Shown piece by piece: positions 36,716-43,484 of a stretch of DNA of 64,000 bases (position 1 is the stretch's first letter; each line of letters begins with the position of its first letter). The notes under the pieces were generated by a model, which made no database searches, was not told the DNA's origin, and saw nothing but the letters and a program-made list of their open reading frames with translations. A program made the position numbers and the translations under genes. The stretch comes from Paenibacillus macerans (GTDB lineage: Bacteria > Bacillota > Bacilli > Paenibacillales > Paenibacillaceae): assembly GCF_023715465.1 (NCBI RefSeq), contig NZ_JAMBOE010000003.1:496001-560000 (forward strand), read 5' to 3'.

Positions 36716-36730
36716 CGTTTTTCATATCAA

Positions 36731-36760
36731 AAGCGGGGCCAAAGGCCCCGCTTATCCTTT
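36731..36760. terminator. terminator after the GntR gene
   Basis: Stem AAGCGGGGCC/GGCCCCGCTT with AAA loop and TATCCTTT; it separates the convergent truncated quinone reductase gene. Confidence 0.85.
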
Positions 36761-36762
36761 GC

Positions 36763-37209
36763 TTATTGGGCCAATGCGGCCATAGGGCTCATAATATGCT
36801 GAACATACCGTCTGACCTCATTCGGCAGCTCCTCGGGCGATGGGCTGTAAGAGACGAAGGCGGGTAAATAACTCCCATTGCACCGGCTCAGTGTTCCTTG
36901 GATCGGTCGCAAATATTCGCTGAGCGTAAACCAATTGTGTCCGCCAGCGCGGTATCCCTCCTCTTCCCCGCCTGTCGTTGTCGCCACGACAAACTCTTTG
37001 CCCCTCAAATGGTCGCCGCCGGGCCCGAACGCCCATCCGAAGGTCAGCACATCGTCAAACCATTTTTTCAGCAGTGGCGGACAGCTGTACCAATACAGAG
37101 GGAACTGAAACACAATGCGGTCGTATTCCAGCAGCAGCCGCTGTTCTCTAGCAACGTCGATCTGCCAGTTCGGATATTCCTTATACAGGTCGCGAACATG
37201 AATGTTCGA
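36763..37209 (-). pseudogene. NAD(P)H quinone reductase (flavodoxin fold), N-terminus deleted
   Basis: From about 37209 downward the minus strand encodes [40 protein letters not shown] and [20 protein letters not shown], a close match in style to KefF/MdaB/YwrO-type reductases. The first 45 or so residues, with the FMN-binding loop, are absent; upstream the frame merges with antisense of the HxlR gene. Without the FMN loop it should be inactive. The gene probably once stood head to head with an intact hxlR, as is common for redox-sensing pairs. Confidence 0.8.
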
Positions 37210-37563
37210 ATGCTGTTGCAAACCAAAATACGAGACGCAAATACGACCCAAGGCATTCTGGCTACGCTTGATGTGATCGGCGGCAAGTGGAAGCCCTTGA
37301 TTCTGTTCATTCTTCTGAATGAAGGGACCCAGCGGTTCGGAGAGTTGAGACGTCTGCTGCCCGGCGTTACGCAAGGAATGCTCACGAATCAGCTCAGAGA
37401 GCTGGAACGCGATGGGCTTATCAACCGCCGCATTTATCAAGAAATTCCGCCTAAGGTCGAATATTCGATCTCCGAGCACGGGCATACGCTGGCGACAGTG
37501 CTTGGCGATATGTGCGGCTGGGGCTTCAAGCACTTGGAATATATAGAGAGTTTGAAGAAATGA
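37198..37563 (+). pseudogene. HxlR-family regulator with deleted N-terminus
   Basis: HxlR homology begins at about 37264 with [18 protein letters not shown] and continues through the helix-turn-helix ([20 protein letters not shown]) and wing ([13 protein letters not shown]) to the stop at 37563. The normal N-terminus with its sensing cysteine is missing. An ATG at 37198 gives an in-frame 121-residue product with a new 22-residue head made from former quinone-reductase sequence, so a DNA-binding protein could still be made, but no good ribosome binding site is seen. Confidence 0.7.
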
Positions 37564-37574
37564 CGGATCGAGGC

Positions 37575-38024
37575 GGCTGTCTATATATAGCATTCGTGTC
37601 TTGGTGTCCCTGCATGCCTCTTTGCACGATTATCCCTTTCGTTAAGAGAATCTGCCCTTTGCGGCTGCGGCCTGATAGAAGTGCTTGAACTGCGCTGGCA
37701 TTGATGCAAACGGATTCAGGTTGCAGCAAGATCACGGCCTTTTCATTTTTCCCAGTGTCTTGCCCCATCCCTTCCGTCAGGTCTACTTCACTTCTCCCAA
37801 ACCTCCTTCCCACAAACCTGTCTAATGATCTCGAACATGTCTGCTTCTTACAAACATATCTTTTTCTCCTGAATTTATCTTCTTCTCTGCTTCTCTGATC
37901 AAACGGGATAATCGTGCAAAGCGTCCGGACAGCGGATGTTGATCTGCCGACCACCCCACCGGCCTCCCCTGCCCTCACGCTTTCAACGCCCTTCCGGCTT
38001 TTCTTGCCACGACCGGTTGCCGGG
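37575..38024. repeat. dispersed repeat, copy 2 (about 450 bp)
   Basis: Same orientation and order of conserved blocks as copy 1 (29481-29937), starting GGCTGTCTATA and ending near CGGTTGCCGGG. The 17-base inverted repeat occurs at 37620-37636 and 37905-37921. The middle has small insertions and deletions relative to copy 1. It begins 12 bases after the stop of the truncated hxlR gene. Long ORFs on its minus strand cross unrelated genes and are not credible. Confidence 0.75.
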
Positions 38025-38070
38025 ATAAGCCGAATTTGAAATGTTCTAAGACAGAAAAACCACTGCAGCT

Positions 38071-39378
38071 TCAAATCCCTATGTCCCTGACAGTGGGATG
38101 ATCCACTTGCGCACTTTCCTGAAAATCCCTCCGATAGAACAACCCGATCAAGACAGCAATTGTCGTCATTGCCGCAGCCAGCAAGTACACCTGTACCATT
38201 CCAAAGCGGTCTGCATACCAACCCAGGAACAACAAAGATAAACCAAAGCCAAGGTTCGTAAGCACGTCAATCCCTGCCATCACTTTTGGGAGTTGTGCCA
38301 TCGGAGCACTTGTTTGCAGCAAGGTACGGCGAATAATTCCGGCCATTTGCACCGGTAATCCGGAGACGGCAAAAAGAACAAGCGCAGCGACCGGGATCGT
38401 ATTGAGAGCAAACACTACCGTAATCAGCACATACACGAACAAGGCTCCCAGCATGTACAAATAGCTATTCTTTTGCAACCGTTTGACCAAACCAACAACA
38501 ACCAGCCCGCCCAGAATCATACCGGAGAAAAAGGAGGCATTCATAAACCCCCACCAGCTTGCATCCTTATGCAGCACCTGGGTTACATACGCCAGAATAA
38601 ATACACCAAGCCAGGAGGCTCCCCCAATGGTGTCTATACTGTCCACAATCATCAGAGAACGAATGCGGCGGTTATGCCAAATAATCTTCCACCCTTCCCC
38701 AAGTTCTTTCCAATGAGAGCCCTTTGATTCGGCTGCTGCCGCCGGATGAGTAGCGGATATAGATTCGGAGCCTGATTCCTGATCATCCAGCGGATCACGA
38801 ATGAACGAAGTGACCGTTGCAGCCAGCAAATAACAGCAGGAAGCGATCAAAAGCGTATTCATTGAACCAAGCCAGGCTACAACAATCCCGCTGAGCGCCC
38901 ATCCTGCACATTTAACTACTTGATCACTGACGGCTACCAAGCTGTTTGCGCGCATGAGTCCCTCACCGATGGTCAAGCGGGGGACAAGCGCATTTCGTGC
39001 CGGGTTGGTCCAGCCGTCCAGAAATGACATGCCAAACACCATCACAAAAATGAAAAGAAACGACCCTTGCCCAGGCACGGTCCACAAGTAAAGAAGCAGC
39101 AGTGTAAAAATGACAAACTGCCCAAGTTGGGAGAACAGCAAAATCCGCGTGAGCCTGAAGCGGCTGAGAATGATGGGTGCAACCAGCCCGCTAACCACTT
39201 GGGCAGACAAACGGAACAACGGAATCAAAGTGGTCTGCAGTAGAGAATTGCTTGAACTGAACACCAATACCGTTATACTCAACATGTAGATAATATCCGC
39301 AACATTAGAGATCGTCTGAGACCCCCACAGATAATAAAAAGACCGCTTAATCAAAAAAATTCCCCTTTTCTTTTGCAT
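38071..39378 (-). CDS. MFS exporter (macrolide-efflux-like)
   Basis: 435 residues with 12 predicted spans and a charged central loop (about 195-220, DPLDDQESGSESISATHP). The N-terminal pattern FYYLWGSQTISNVADIIY and GMSFLDGWTNPARNALVPRL is that of the MFS_3/MefA-type drug exporters. Substrate unknown. GCGAGGCT precedes the ATG. It is a single minus-strand gene beside repeat copy 2. Confidence 0.85.
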   Translation of the reverse strand: MQKKRGIFLIKRSFYYLWGSQTISNVADIIYMLSITVLVFSSSNSLLQTTLIPLFRLSAQVVSGLVAPIILSRFRLTRILLFSQLGQFVIFTLLLLYLWTVPGQGSFLFIFVMVFGMSFLDGWTNPARNALVPRLTIGEGLMRANSLVAVSDQVVKCAGWALSGIVVAWLGSMNTLLIASCCYLLAATVTSFIRDPLDDQESGSESISATHPAAAAESKGSHWKELGEGWKIIWHNRRIRSLMIVDSIDTIGGASWLGVFILAYVTQVLHKDASWWGFMNASFFSGMILGGLVVVGLVKRLQKNSYLYMLGALFVYVLITVVFALNTIPVAALVLFAVSGLPVQMAGIIRRTLLQTSAPMAQLPKVMAGIDVLTNLGFGLSLLFLGWYADRFGMVQVYLLAAAMTTIAVLIGLFYRRDFQESAQVDHPTVRDIGI

Positions 39379-39535
39379 AGCCTCGCTGATTTTTCAATTC
39401 CTTTATATGTCAAGTTTAATATATTCTATATAAACCCTTAATTTCCCTTCTTTTATTTATAAAGGAAATTTATTGACCACTATAAGATTTCGTCAGCCCC
39501 ATGTCATAAGCAATAAACTAAGTCCTCATCCAAAC

Positions 39536-39571
39536 AAAAAAGGCTCGTAATTGCCTAAGCAACTACGAACC
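39536..39571 (-). terminator. terminator of the DUF6530-like gene
   Basis: Minus strand stem GGTTCGTAGTT/AATTACGAGCC followed by TTTTTTG. Confidence 0.85.
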
Positions 39572-39592
39572 CTGTTTGTAAATTTGTGCGGT

Positions 39593-40072
39593 TTAATATC
39601 CCATATCCTTTAATATTTTGGATAACGTGCGCAAACGCTCACCGATCAACTCATCGTCATCGCTTAACGCTTGGCTGAAAAGCTTAATATCTTCATTAAT
39701 TCTTTCATTGTCCGTACATATCTCCACGTTCATGGCATCACCTTGCAAACCAACCCGGTCGATGACGGGCTTTTCCGGGTCATATAAATCCTTGTAACGA
39801 TAGGCTTCGCGAAAATGTTCCAGCGACCGGCAAATCAGAATGGACAAATCAAGAACACGATGGAGAGGCAGTTCCTCCGATTGTCTTGACCATTTTTCAC
39901 CCGTGTATCTCCATACCTTGGCTGAAATATCGACCTTGCCTCGATCGTTCCACTGGGCCAATCCCAGGGAAAGACCTTTCGCGTCCGTGTTTCCGGCCAT
40001 TCGTCCATCAATCTTCTCATAATTTTCCGACACGACCACTGGTTTATGTTTTAACGTTGTAGGTATTTTCAT
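39593..40072 (-). CDS. DUF6530-like cytoplasmic protein
   Basis: 159 residues, MKIPTTLKHKPVVVSENYEK at the start. The stretch GNTDAKGLSLGLAQWNDRG and KWSRQSEELPLHRVLDLSI recall DUF6530-type proteins, which have no known function. No signal or membrane segment. GAGGGAATAAAG precedes the ATG. Its promoter at 40126-40154 is nearly the same as that of the MFS/GIY-YIG operon, so the three genes are likely one regulon. Confidence 0.6.
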   Translation of the reverse strand: MKIPTTLKHKPVVVSENYEKIDGRMAGNTDAKGLSLGLAQWNDRGKVDISAKVWRYTGEKWSRQSEELPLHRVLDLSILICRSLEHFREAYRYKDLYDPEKPVIDRVGLQGDAMNVEICTDNERINEDIKLFSQALSDDDELIGERLRTLSKILKDMGY

Positions 40073-40098
40073 CTTTATTCCCTCATTCCGTTTCCCTA

Positions 40099-40154
40099 TT
40101 TACTAATTTACTAAACGACGGTTTCATCTTATCTTGAATTTTACCGCGAGTCAA
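40099..40154 (-). promoter_or_regulatory. promoter of the DUF6530-like gene with TTTACTAA repeats
   Basis: Minus strand TTGACT (40154-40149), 17 bases, TAAGAT (40131-40126). Two tandem copies of TTTACTAA (plus-strand reading, 40099-40114) lie just downstream of the start site, in position for a repressor. Same promoter and repeats occur at 41743-41817. Confidence 0.75.
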
Positions 40155-40174
40155 ATCCGTGTCCATAGATTCAT

Positions 40175-40534
40175 TTAATCCTTTGGGGGCTTATTATATC
40201 CTTTGTCTCCATAGGGCTGCAGCTTTTTGAGCCAAGGCTTCAAAATTTGTTTCTGCTCCCAGCGCATATCCGTTATCTTATCGGTTTCCTTTTGCTCCAG
40301 CACCTCATAAGTGAACGCATCGGCCCCGAATTCCTTCCAATCCTGTTGCAGTTGGGCATTTGCGAATCTCCCTTGATCCAGCTGCATTTGAAGAGTAAAC
40401 CACTTGTTTTTCAAGTTGGGATAGCTGTCGATATAGATTTTCCCGTTGACTTTATTTTGGATTTGGGCAACGCCCATATAAGTCTTGATCTCTTTGAATT
40501 CCGCTAGCAGCTTCCTCCGCTTATTCATATCCAT
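40175..40534 (-). CDS. GIY-YIG nuclease-like small protein (degenerate)
   Basis: 119 residues. KTYMGVAQIQNKVNGKIYIDSYPNL aligns with the start of GIY-YIG domains (G-I/V-Y ... Y-I-G), and LQQDWKEFGADAFTYEVLE with the following helices. The two signature tyrosine-glycine positions are changed (GVA for GIY, YID for YIG), so nuclease activity is doubtful. It follows the MFS gene by six bases and is cotranscribed with it. AAAGGAGAG precedes the ATG. Confidence 0.7.
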   Translation of the reverse strand: MDMNKRRKLLAEFKEIKTYMGVAQIQNKVNGKIYIDSYPNLKNKWFTLQMQLDQGRFANAQLQQDWKEFGADAFTYEVLEQKETDKITDMRWEQKQILKPWLKKLQPYGDKGYNKPPKD

Positions 40535-40540
40535 GTCTTT

Positions 40541-41728
40541 TTATCTCTCCTTTTTCTTGACCACAATAGGGAGCAGCAAAAGCGCACCGATCGTCACAAA
40601 AACGCCGCTCGCCATATATACACCCAATAGGGAAATCGTATTCTTGAGATAGCCGGAGATGAACATGCCAACGACCATCATTCCCATAAAAATAGGCATG
40701 ATCGCTCCCGATACCCGGCCTATAAACGCCCCTTCGGTATTCCGGACAAGAAGCGTCTGAATCCCGCCTTGAACGCAAGGGTAGAACAAACCGCTGATCA
40801 TGAGCAGCATAAGGGTCAACCAAATTTGTTTTGACGCACCCATTCCTACCGTACAGACGGCAGTGACAAGCAAACCTGCCATGAGCAGTAGTTGCGGCTT
40901 CACCTTTTTTGCCACCGCCAGGATGGCAGCTCCACCTACTAACATAGCTGCTCCATTGGCCATGACCAACCACTGCAGAAATGGTTTGTCTTGTCCCAAA
41001 TTCTCGATGACCAGGAAAATCTGAAGCGGCTGCGTCAGGCCTGCTGCCAAACCGACTCCCGAGAAAGTCAAACTAAGCGTTCTTAAGGATTTGTTGGACC
41101 CGATATAACGCAGGCCATCCGTCAACTCCTTGAAAAAGCCGCCGATTTTACCTGACTTCGCTTCCTCCGCATCACGGGGAAGGGTGGATAATACAAGGGA
41201 AGATCCTAGGAACATCACCGCAGTCAGGATCAGGGATACGTTAATGCCAAACTTAATAAAAATAAACGTGCCTATGACCGGTCCCAAAACCGTAAAGATA
41301 GCAACTATCGTTTGCGACATCGCCATGACGCCCTGCAGTTGTTCGGCGGGCACATGCCGCTTGTACAGTTTCATGGCCGAAGGCTGAGAAAATTGAGAAA
41401 CGCTGGCGGAAACAAATGATCCGATCAGAAGAGCCATCCATCCACCATGGATGACCGCCAGCAGCACGGTCCCGACGGACAAGCCGGATAACAAATCGCT
41501 CCATACCATGGTTCTCTTCGGCCGCCAGCGGTCGGCAAAGGTCCCGCCAATCAGGCCAAACAGAAAGATCGGCGCAAATTCCGCAACCGAAATCAGAGAT
41601 ATATCAACCGGATTATTGTGCGTCAAATCGGTCACATAAAGAAGGACGGCATAATTCCGGATCCATACTCCCAGCTGCAACAGCACCCGGGAAAGGATAA
41701 TTGTTCGAATATAACGATTGGAAAACAT
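40541..41728 (-). CDS. MFS exporter
   Basis: 395 residues, 12 predicted spans, with the loop 2-3 motif GLIGGTFADRWRPKRTM typical of MFS drug exporters and QFSQPSAMKLYKRHVP between spans 4 and 5. TGGGGT precedes the ATG. It heads an operon with the GIY-YIG-like gene. The promoter has TTTACTAA operator repeats; the matching regulator gene is not in the window. Substrate unknown. Confidence 0.85.
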   Translation of the reverse strand: MFSNRYIRTIILSRVLLQLGVWIRNYAVLLYVTDLTHNNPVDISLISVAEFAPIFLFGLIGGTFADRWRPKRTMVWSDLLSGLSVGTVLLAVIHGGWMALLIGSFVSASVSQFSQPSAMKLYKRHVPAEQLQGVMAMSQTIVAIFTVLGPVIGTFIFIKFGINVSLILTAVMFLGSSLVLSTLPRDAEEAKSGKIGGFFKELTDGLRYIGSNKSLRTLSLTFSGVGLAAGLTQPLQIFLVIENLGQDKPFLQWLVMANGAAMLVGGAAILAVAKKVKPQLLLMAGLLVTAVCTVGMGASKQIWLTLMLLMISGLFYPCVQGGIQTLLVRNTEGAFIGRVSGAIMPIFMGMMVVGMFISGYLKNTISLLGVYMASGVFVTIGALLLLPIVVKKKER

Positions 41729-41742
41729 TTTTAATACCCCAT

Positions 41743-41817
41743 TTTACTAATTTACTAATATTACTTATTTACTAAATTACTGATTAGAATCTTATCTTGG
41801 ATTTCATCGTGAGTCAA
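41743..41817 (-). promoter_or_regulatory. MFS operon promoter with three TTTACTAA repeats
   Basis: Minus strand TTGACT (41817-41812), 17 bases, TAAGAT (41794-41789). TTTACTAA occurs at 41743, 41751 and 41768 (plus-strand reading) downstream of the start site. The core from the -35 to the -10 differs from the 40126-40154 promoter at only a few spacer bases. Confidence 0.75.
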
Positions 41818-41849
41818 GTCGTTTTTCATTTCCATTATCTTATAAAAAG

Positions 41850-41878
41850 TTGAAATGTGAAATGGGTTGTGCTACAAT
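41850..41878 (+). promoter_or_regulatory. promoter of the cfr-like leader
   Basis: TTGAAA (41850-41855), 17 bases, TACAAT (41873-41878). Transcription from about 41885 leaves a leader of roughly 475 bases before the methyltransferase start at 42361. Confidence 0.75.
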
Positions 41879-41893
41879 GCTGGTAATTAATTT

Positions 41894-42096
41894 GGGGAGA
41901 TGATGAGAATTATGTAATATTTCTTGCTTATTATACGATGATAAAACAAAACTGTTTTATTCTTTGTTAAGCAAGAAAGTTACTTATTCTCTTCACTTAA
42001 ATAAATAGCAATATCTAATCCATTAATTGGGCTGGATTTTAGTATTTGTTTATTTGAGCTACAAGAAAGGTAACTTTCTTGTAGCTCTTTATTTTT
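41894..42096 (+). promoter_or_regulatory. transcription attenuator 1 of the cfr-like gene, with a minimal upstream ORF
   Basis: A ribosome binding site (GGGGAGATGAT, 41894-41904) precedes ATG-TAA at 41912-41917, a start codon followed at once by stop; reading from 41903 gives MRIM. Hairpin 1 begins three bases later: TTTCTTGCTT (41920-41929) pairs with AAGCAAGAAA (41969-41978). Hairpin 2 is a terminator: GAGCTACAAGAAAG/CTTTCTTGTAGCTC (42056-42087) then TTTATTTTT. CAAGAAAGTTAC (41972-41983) can instead pair over 12 bases with GTAACTTTCTTG (42070-42081), which would destroy the terminator. A ribosome stalled on the mini-ORF would cover the left arm of hairpin 1 and favour this read-through form. 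Confidence 0.75.
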
Positions 42097-42139
42097 AATG
42101 TAAACTTTATGCTTATTTCATATTAGGAGGTTGATGTAC

Positions 42140-42250
42140 ATGTTGGAAGTTGTAAATGTTCATGCGAACCGTTCATTGTCCGTTGGTACGGTTCACAATC
42201 AAACTAAACGGATGCCGGAGCATTATCCATCTATCGATCGATGCACGTAG
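42140..42250 (+). CDS. leader peptide of the cfr-like gene (36 residues)
   Basis: AGGAGG at 42125-42130 precedes ATG 42140 by nine bases (an in-frame ATG at 42134 is only three bases away). The peptide starts MLEVVNVHANRSLSVG and ends PSIDRCT. It matches no leader I know. Its stop codon lies six bases before the left arm of the second terminator, the arrangement expected of a ribosome-controlled attenuator. Translation under ribosome-targeting drugs would be the signal; the stall site is unknown. Confidence 0.65.
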   Translation: MLEVVNVHANRSLSVGTVHNQTKRMPEHYPSIDRCT

Positions 42251-42256
42251 CGACTG

Positions 42257-42319
42257 GAGCTGCAAGCATCACAGGTTTTCATTTAGTTGGTTAATGTAGA
42301 TGCTAGGCGCTCTTTTTTT
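42257..42319 (+). terminator. terminator/attenuator 2 of the cfr-like leader
   Basis: GAGC...AGCATC (42257-42270) pairs with GATGCT...GCTC (42299-42312), followed by seven T (42313-42319). A ribosome held on the end of the leader peptide would cover the left arm. Confidence 0.75.
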
Positions 42320-42332
42320 GGTGCTCAAGGCA

Positions 42333-42357
42333 TTTTCTCCGGCTCAAGAGGAGAAAA
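42333..42357 (+). promoter_or_regulatory. hairpin hiding the ribosome binding site of the cfr-like gene
   Basis: TTTTCTCC (42333-42340) pairs perfectly with GGAGAAAA (42350-42357). The GAGGAG site that serves the ATG at 42361 lies in the right arm, so translation should be low until this hairpin opens. Confidence 0.7.
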
Positions 42358-42360
42358 AAC

Positions 42361-43395
42361 ATGCAATCAACTTCGAAATACGAAATGATCCAACACATAT
42401 TAACAGAAATGGAACAACCCGCATATCGGTTTCAACAAATTGCGGATGCGATCTTCAAGCAAAGAATTGGTGAATATGACAGAATGACCATATTACCCAA
42501 GGGTATAAGAAACGAATTAATCAAGAACCTTGGCGAACACGTTTTGAACTTAACCCCTATCATGCAACAGACGTCCAGACAAGTGAATAAAGTGCTTTTT
42601 TCCATTGAGGGCGGTGAACGCATAGAAGCAGTTCAACTAAGCTATGAGCGCGGCTGGAAGTCATATTGCATTTCCAGTCAGTGCGGATGCGGATATGGTT
42701 GCCGCTTCTGTGCAACAGGTACAATCGGACTGAAACGAAATCTAACCGCTGATGAAATTACCGATCAATTGTTATACTTTCATTTAAATGGTGAAGCCTT
42801 GGATAGTGTTTCGTTTATGGGCATGGGAGAAGCGCTAGCCAATCCTAATATCTTCGACACGCTTAAGATTCTAACCGATTCACGAACCTTTGGCTTGGGG
42901 CATCGGCGAATTACAGTTTCCACCATTGGAATCCTGCCGGGGATCGATCGTCTGACAAAGGAATTTCCCCAGATTAACCTGACCTTTTCGCTGCACTCTC
43001 CGTTCGACGAACAGCGGAGCGTGCTAATGCCAATAAACAATCGATTTCCGCTTAATGATGTGTTGAACAAGTTGGATCAGCATATTCGTGATACAGGCAG
43101 AAAAGTATATATTGCGTATATATTACTTCGGGGAGAAAACGATTCAACTGAACATGCGGAAGCCATTGCTGCTTTGTTAAAGGATAGAGGTCCTTGGGAA
43201 CATTTATATCACGTCAATTTGATCCCCTACAATTCAACCGACGTAACGCCCGAAAGCTTTCATCAATCGGACAAAGACCGGATTCGAAGGTTTGCCGGTA
43301 TTTTAAAGTCAAAAGGAATCCGAGTCACTGTGCGAACACAATTCGGAACGGACATCAATGCAGCATGCGGTCAACTATACGGACACAACAAGTAA
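42361..43395 (+). CDS. cfr: Cfr-type 23S rRNA A2503 C8 methyltransferase (radical SAM)
   Basis: 344 residues, close to Cfr (349). The radical SAM cluster motif is C110-x3-C114-x2-C117 (CGCGYGCRFCATG), followed by GTIGLKRNLTADEITDQ, which is the Cfr pattern rather than that of the housekeeping RlmN. The methyl-carrying cysteine is C336 near the end (DINAACGQL). Other family stretches are SVSFMGMGEALANPN, TVSTIGILPGID and FSLHSPFDEQRS. Cfr adds a methyl to C8 of A2503 in 23S rRNA and gives resistance to phenicols, lincosamides, oxazolidinones, pleuromutilins and streptogramin A. Whether this homologue (Clb-like chromosomal type) does so needs testing. The long regulated leader fits a drug-induced resistance gene. 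Confidence 0.85.
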   Translation: MQSTSKYEMIQHILTEMEQPAYRFQQIADAIFKQRIGEYDRMTILPKGIRNELIKNLGEHVLNLTPIMQQTSRQVNKVLFSIEGGERIEAVQLSYERGWKSYCISSQCGCGYGCRFCATGTIGLKRNLTADEITDQLLYFHLNGEALDSVSFMGMGEALANPNIFDTLKILTDSRTFGLGHRRITVSTIGILPGIDRLTKEFPQINLTFSLHSPFDEQRSVLMPINNRFPLNDVLNKLDQHIRDTGRKVYIAYILLRGENDSTEHAEAIAALLKDRGPWEHLYHVNLIPYNSTDVTPESFHQSDKDRIRRFAGILKSKGIRVTVRTQFGTDINAACGQLYGHNK

Positions 43396-43430
43396 TTGTA
43401 TAACGCTAATGAATAGCAGCCAAAATGTTC

Positions 43431-43484
43431 TAGAGTAAAGGGCAGATGAATTTCTGCCCCTCCTCATCAAACCGTACGTGAGGT
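43431..43484 (-). mobile_element. probable group II intron remnant after arcC
   Basis: On the minus strand CTCACGTACGGTTTGATGAG, then GGGGCAGA...TCTGCCC and TTTACTCTAG resemble the conserved stretch that follows the maturase ORF in many bacterial group II introns. Only about 54 bases remain and no maturase or domain V is seen. It directly abuts the stop codon of the carbamate kinase gene and its GGGCAGA hairpin may act as that operon's terminator. Identification is from memory. Confidence 0.45.

Noticed and set aside
36898..37197. Long N-terminal extension of the HxlR ORF
   Set aside because: The first 100 codons are antisense to the quinone reductase and have no family resemblance; only the part from 37264 is HxlR.
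37526..38221. A 231-codon minus-strand ORF across repeat copy 2
   Set aside because: It crosses the end of the MFS gene, the repeat and the end of hxlR in a frame with no domain, and copy 1 of the repeat breaks the frame. It is a chance frame in GC-rich repeat sequence.
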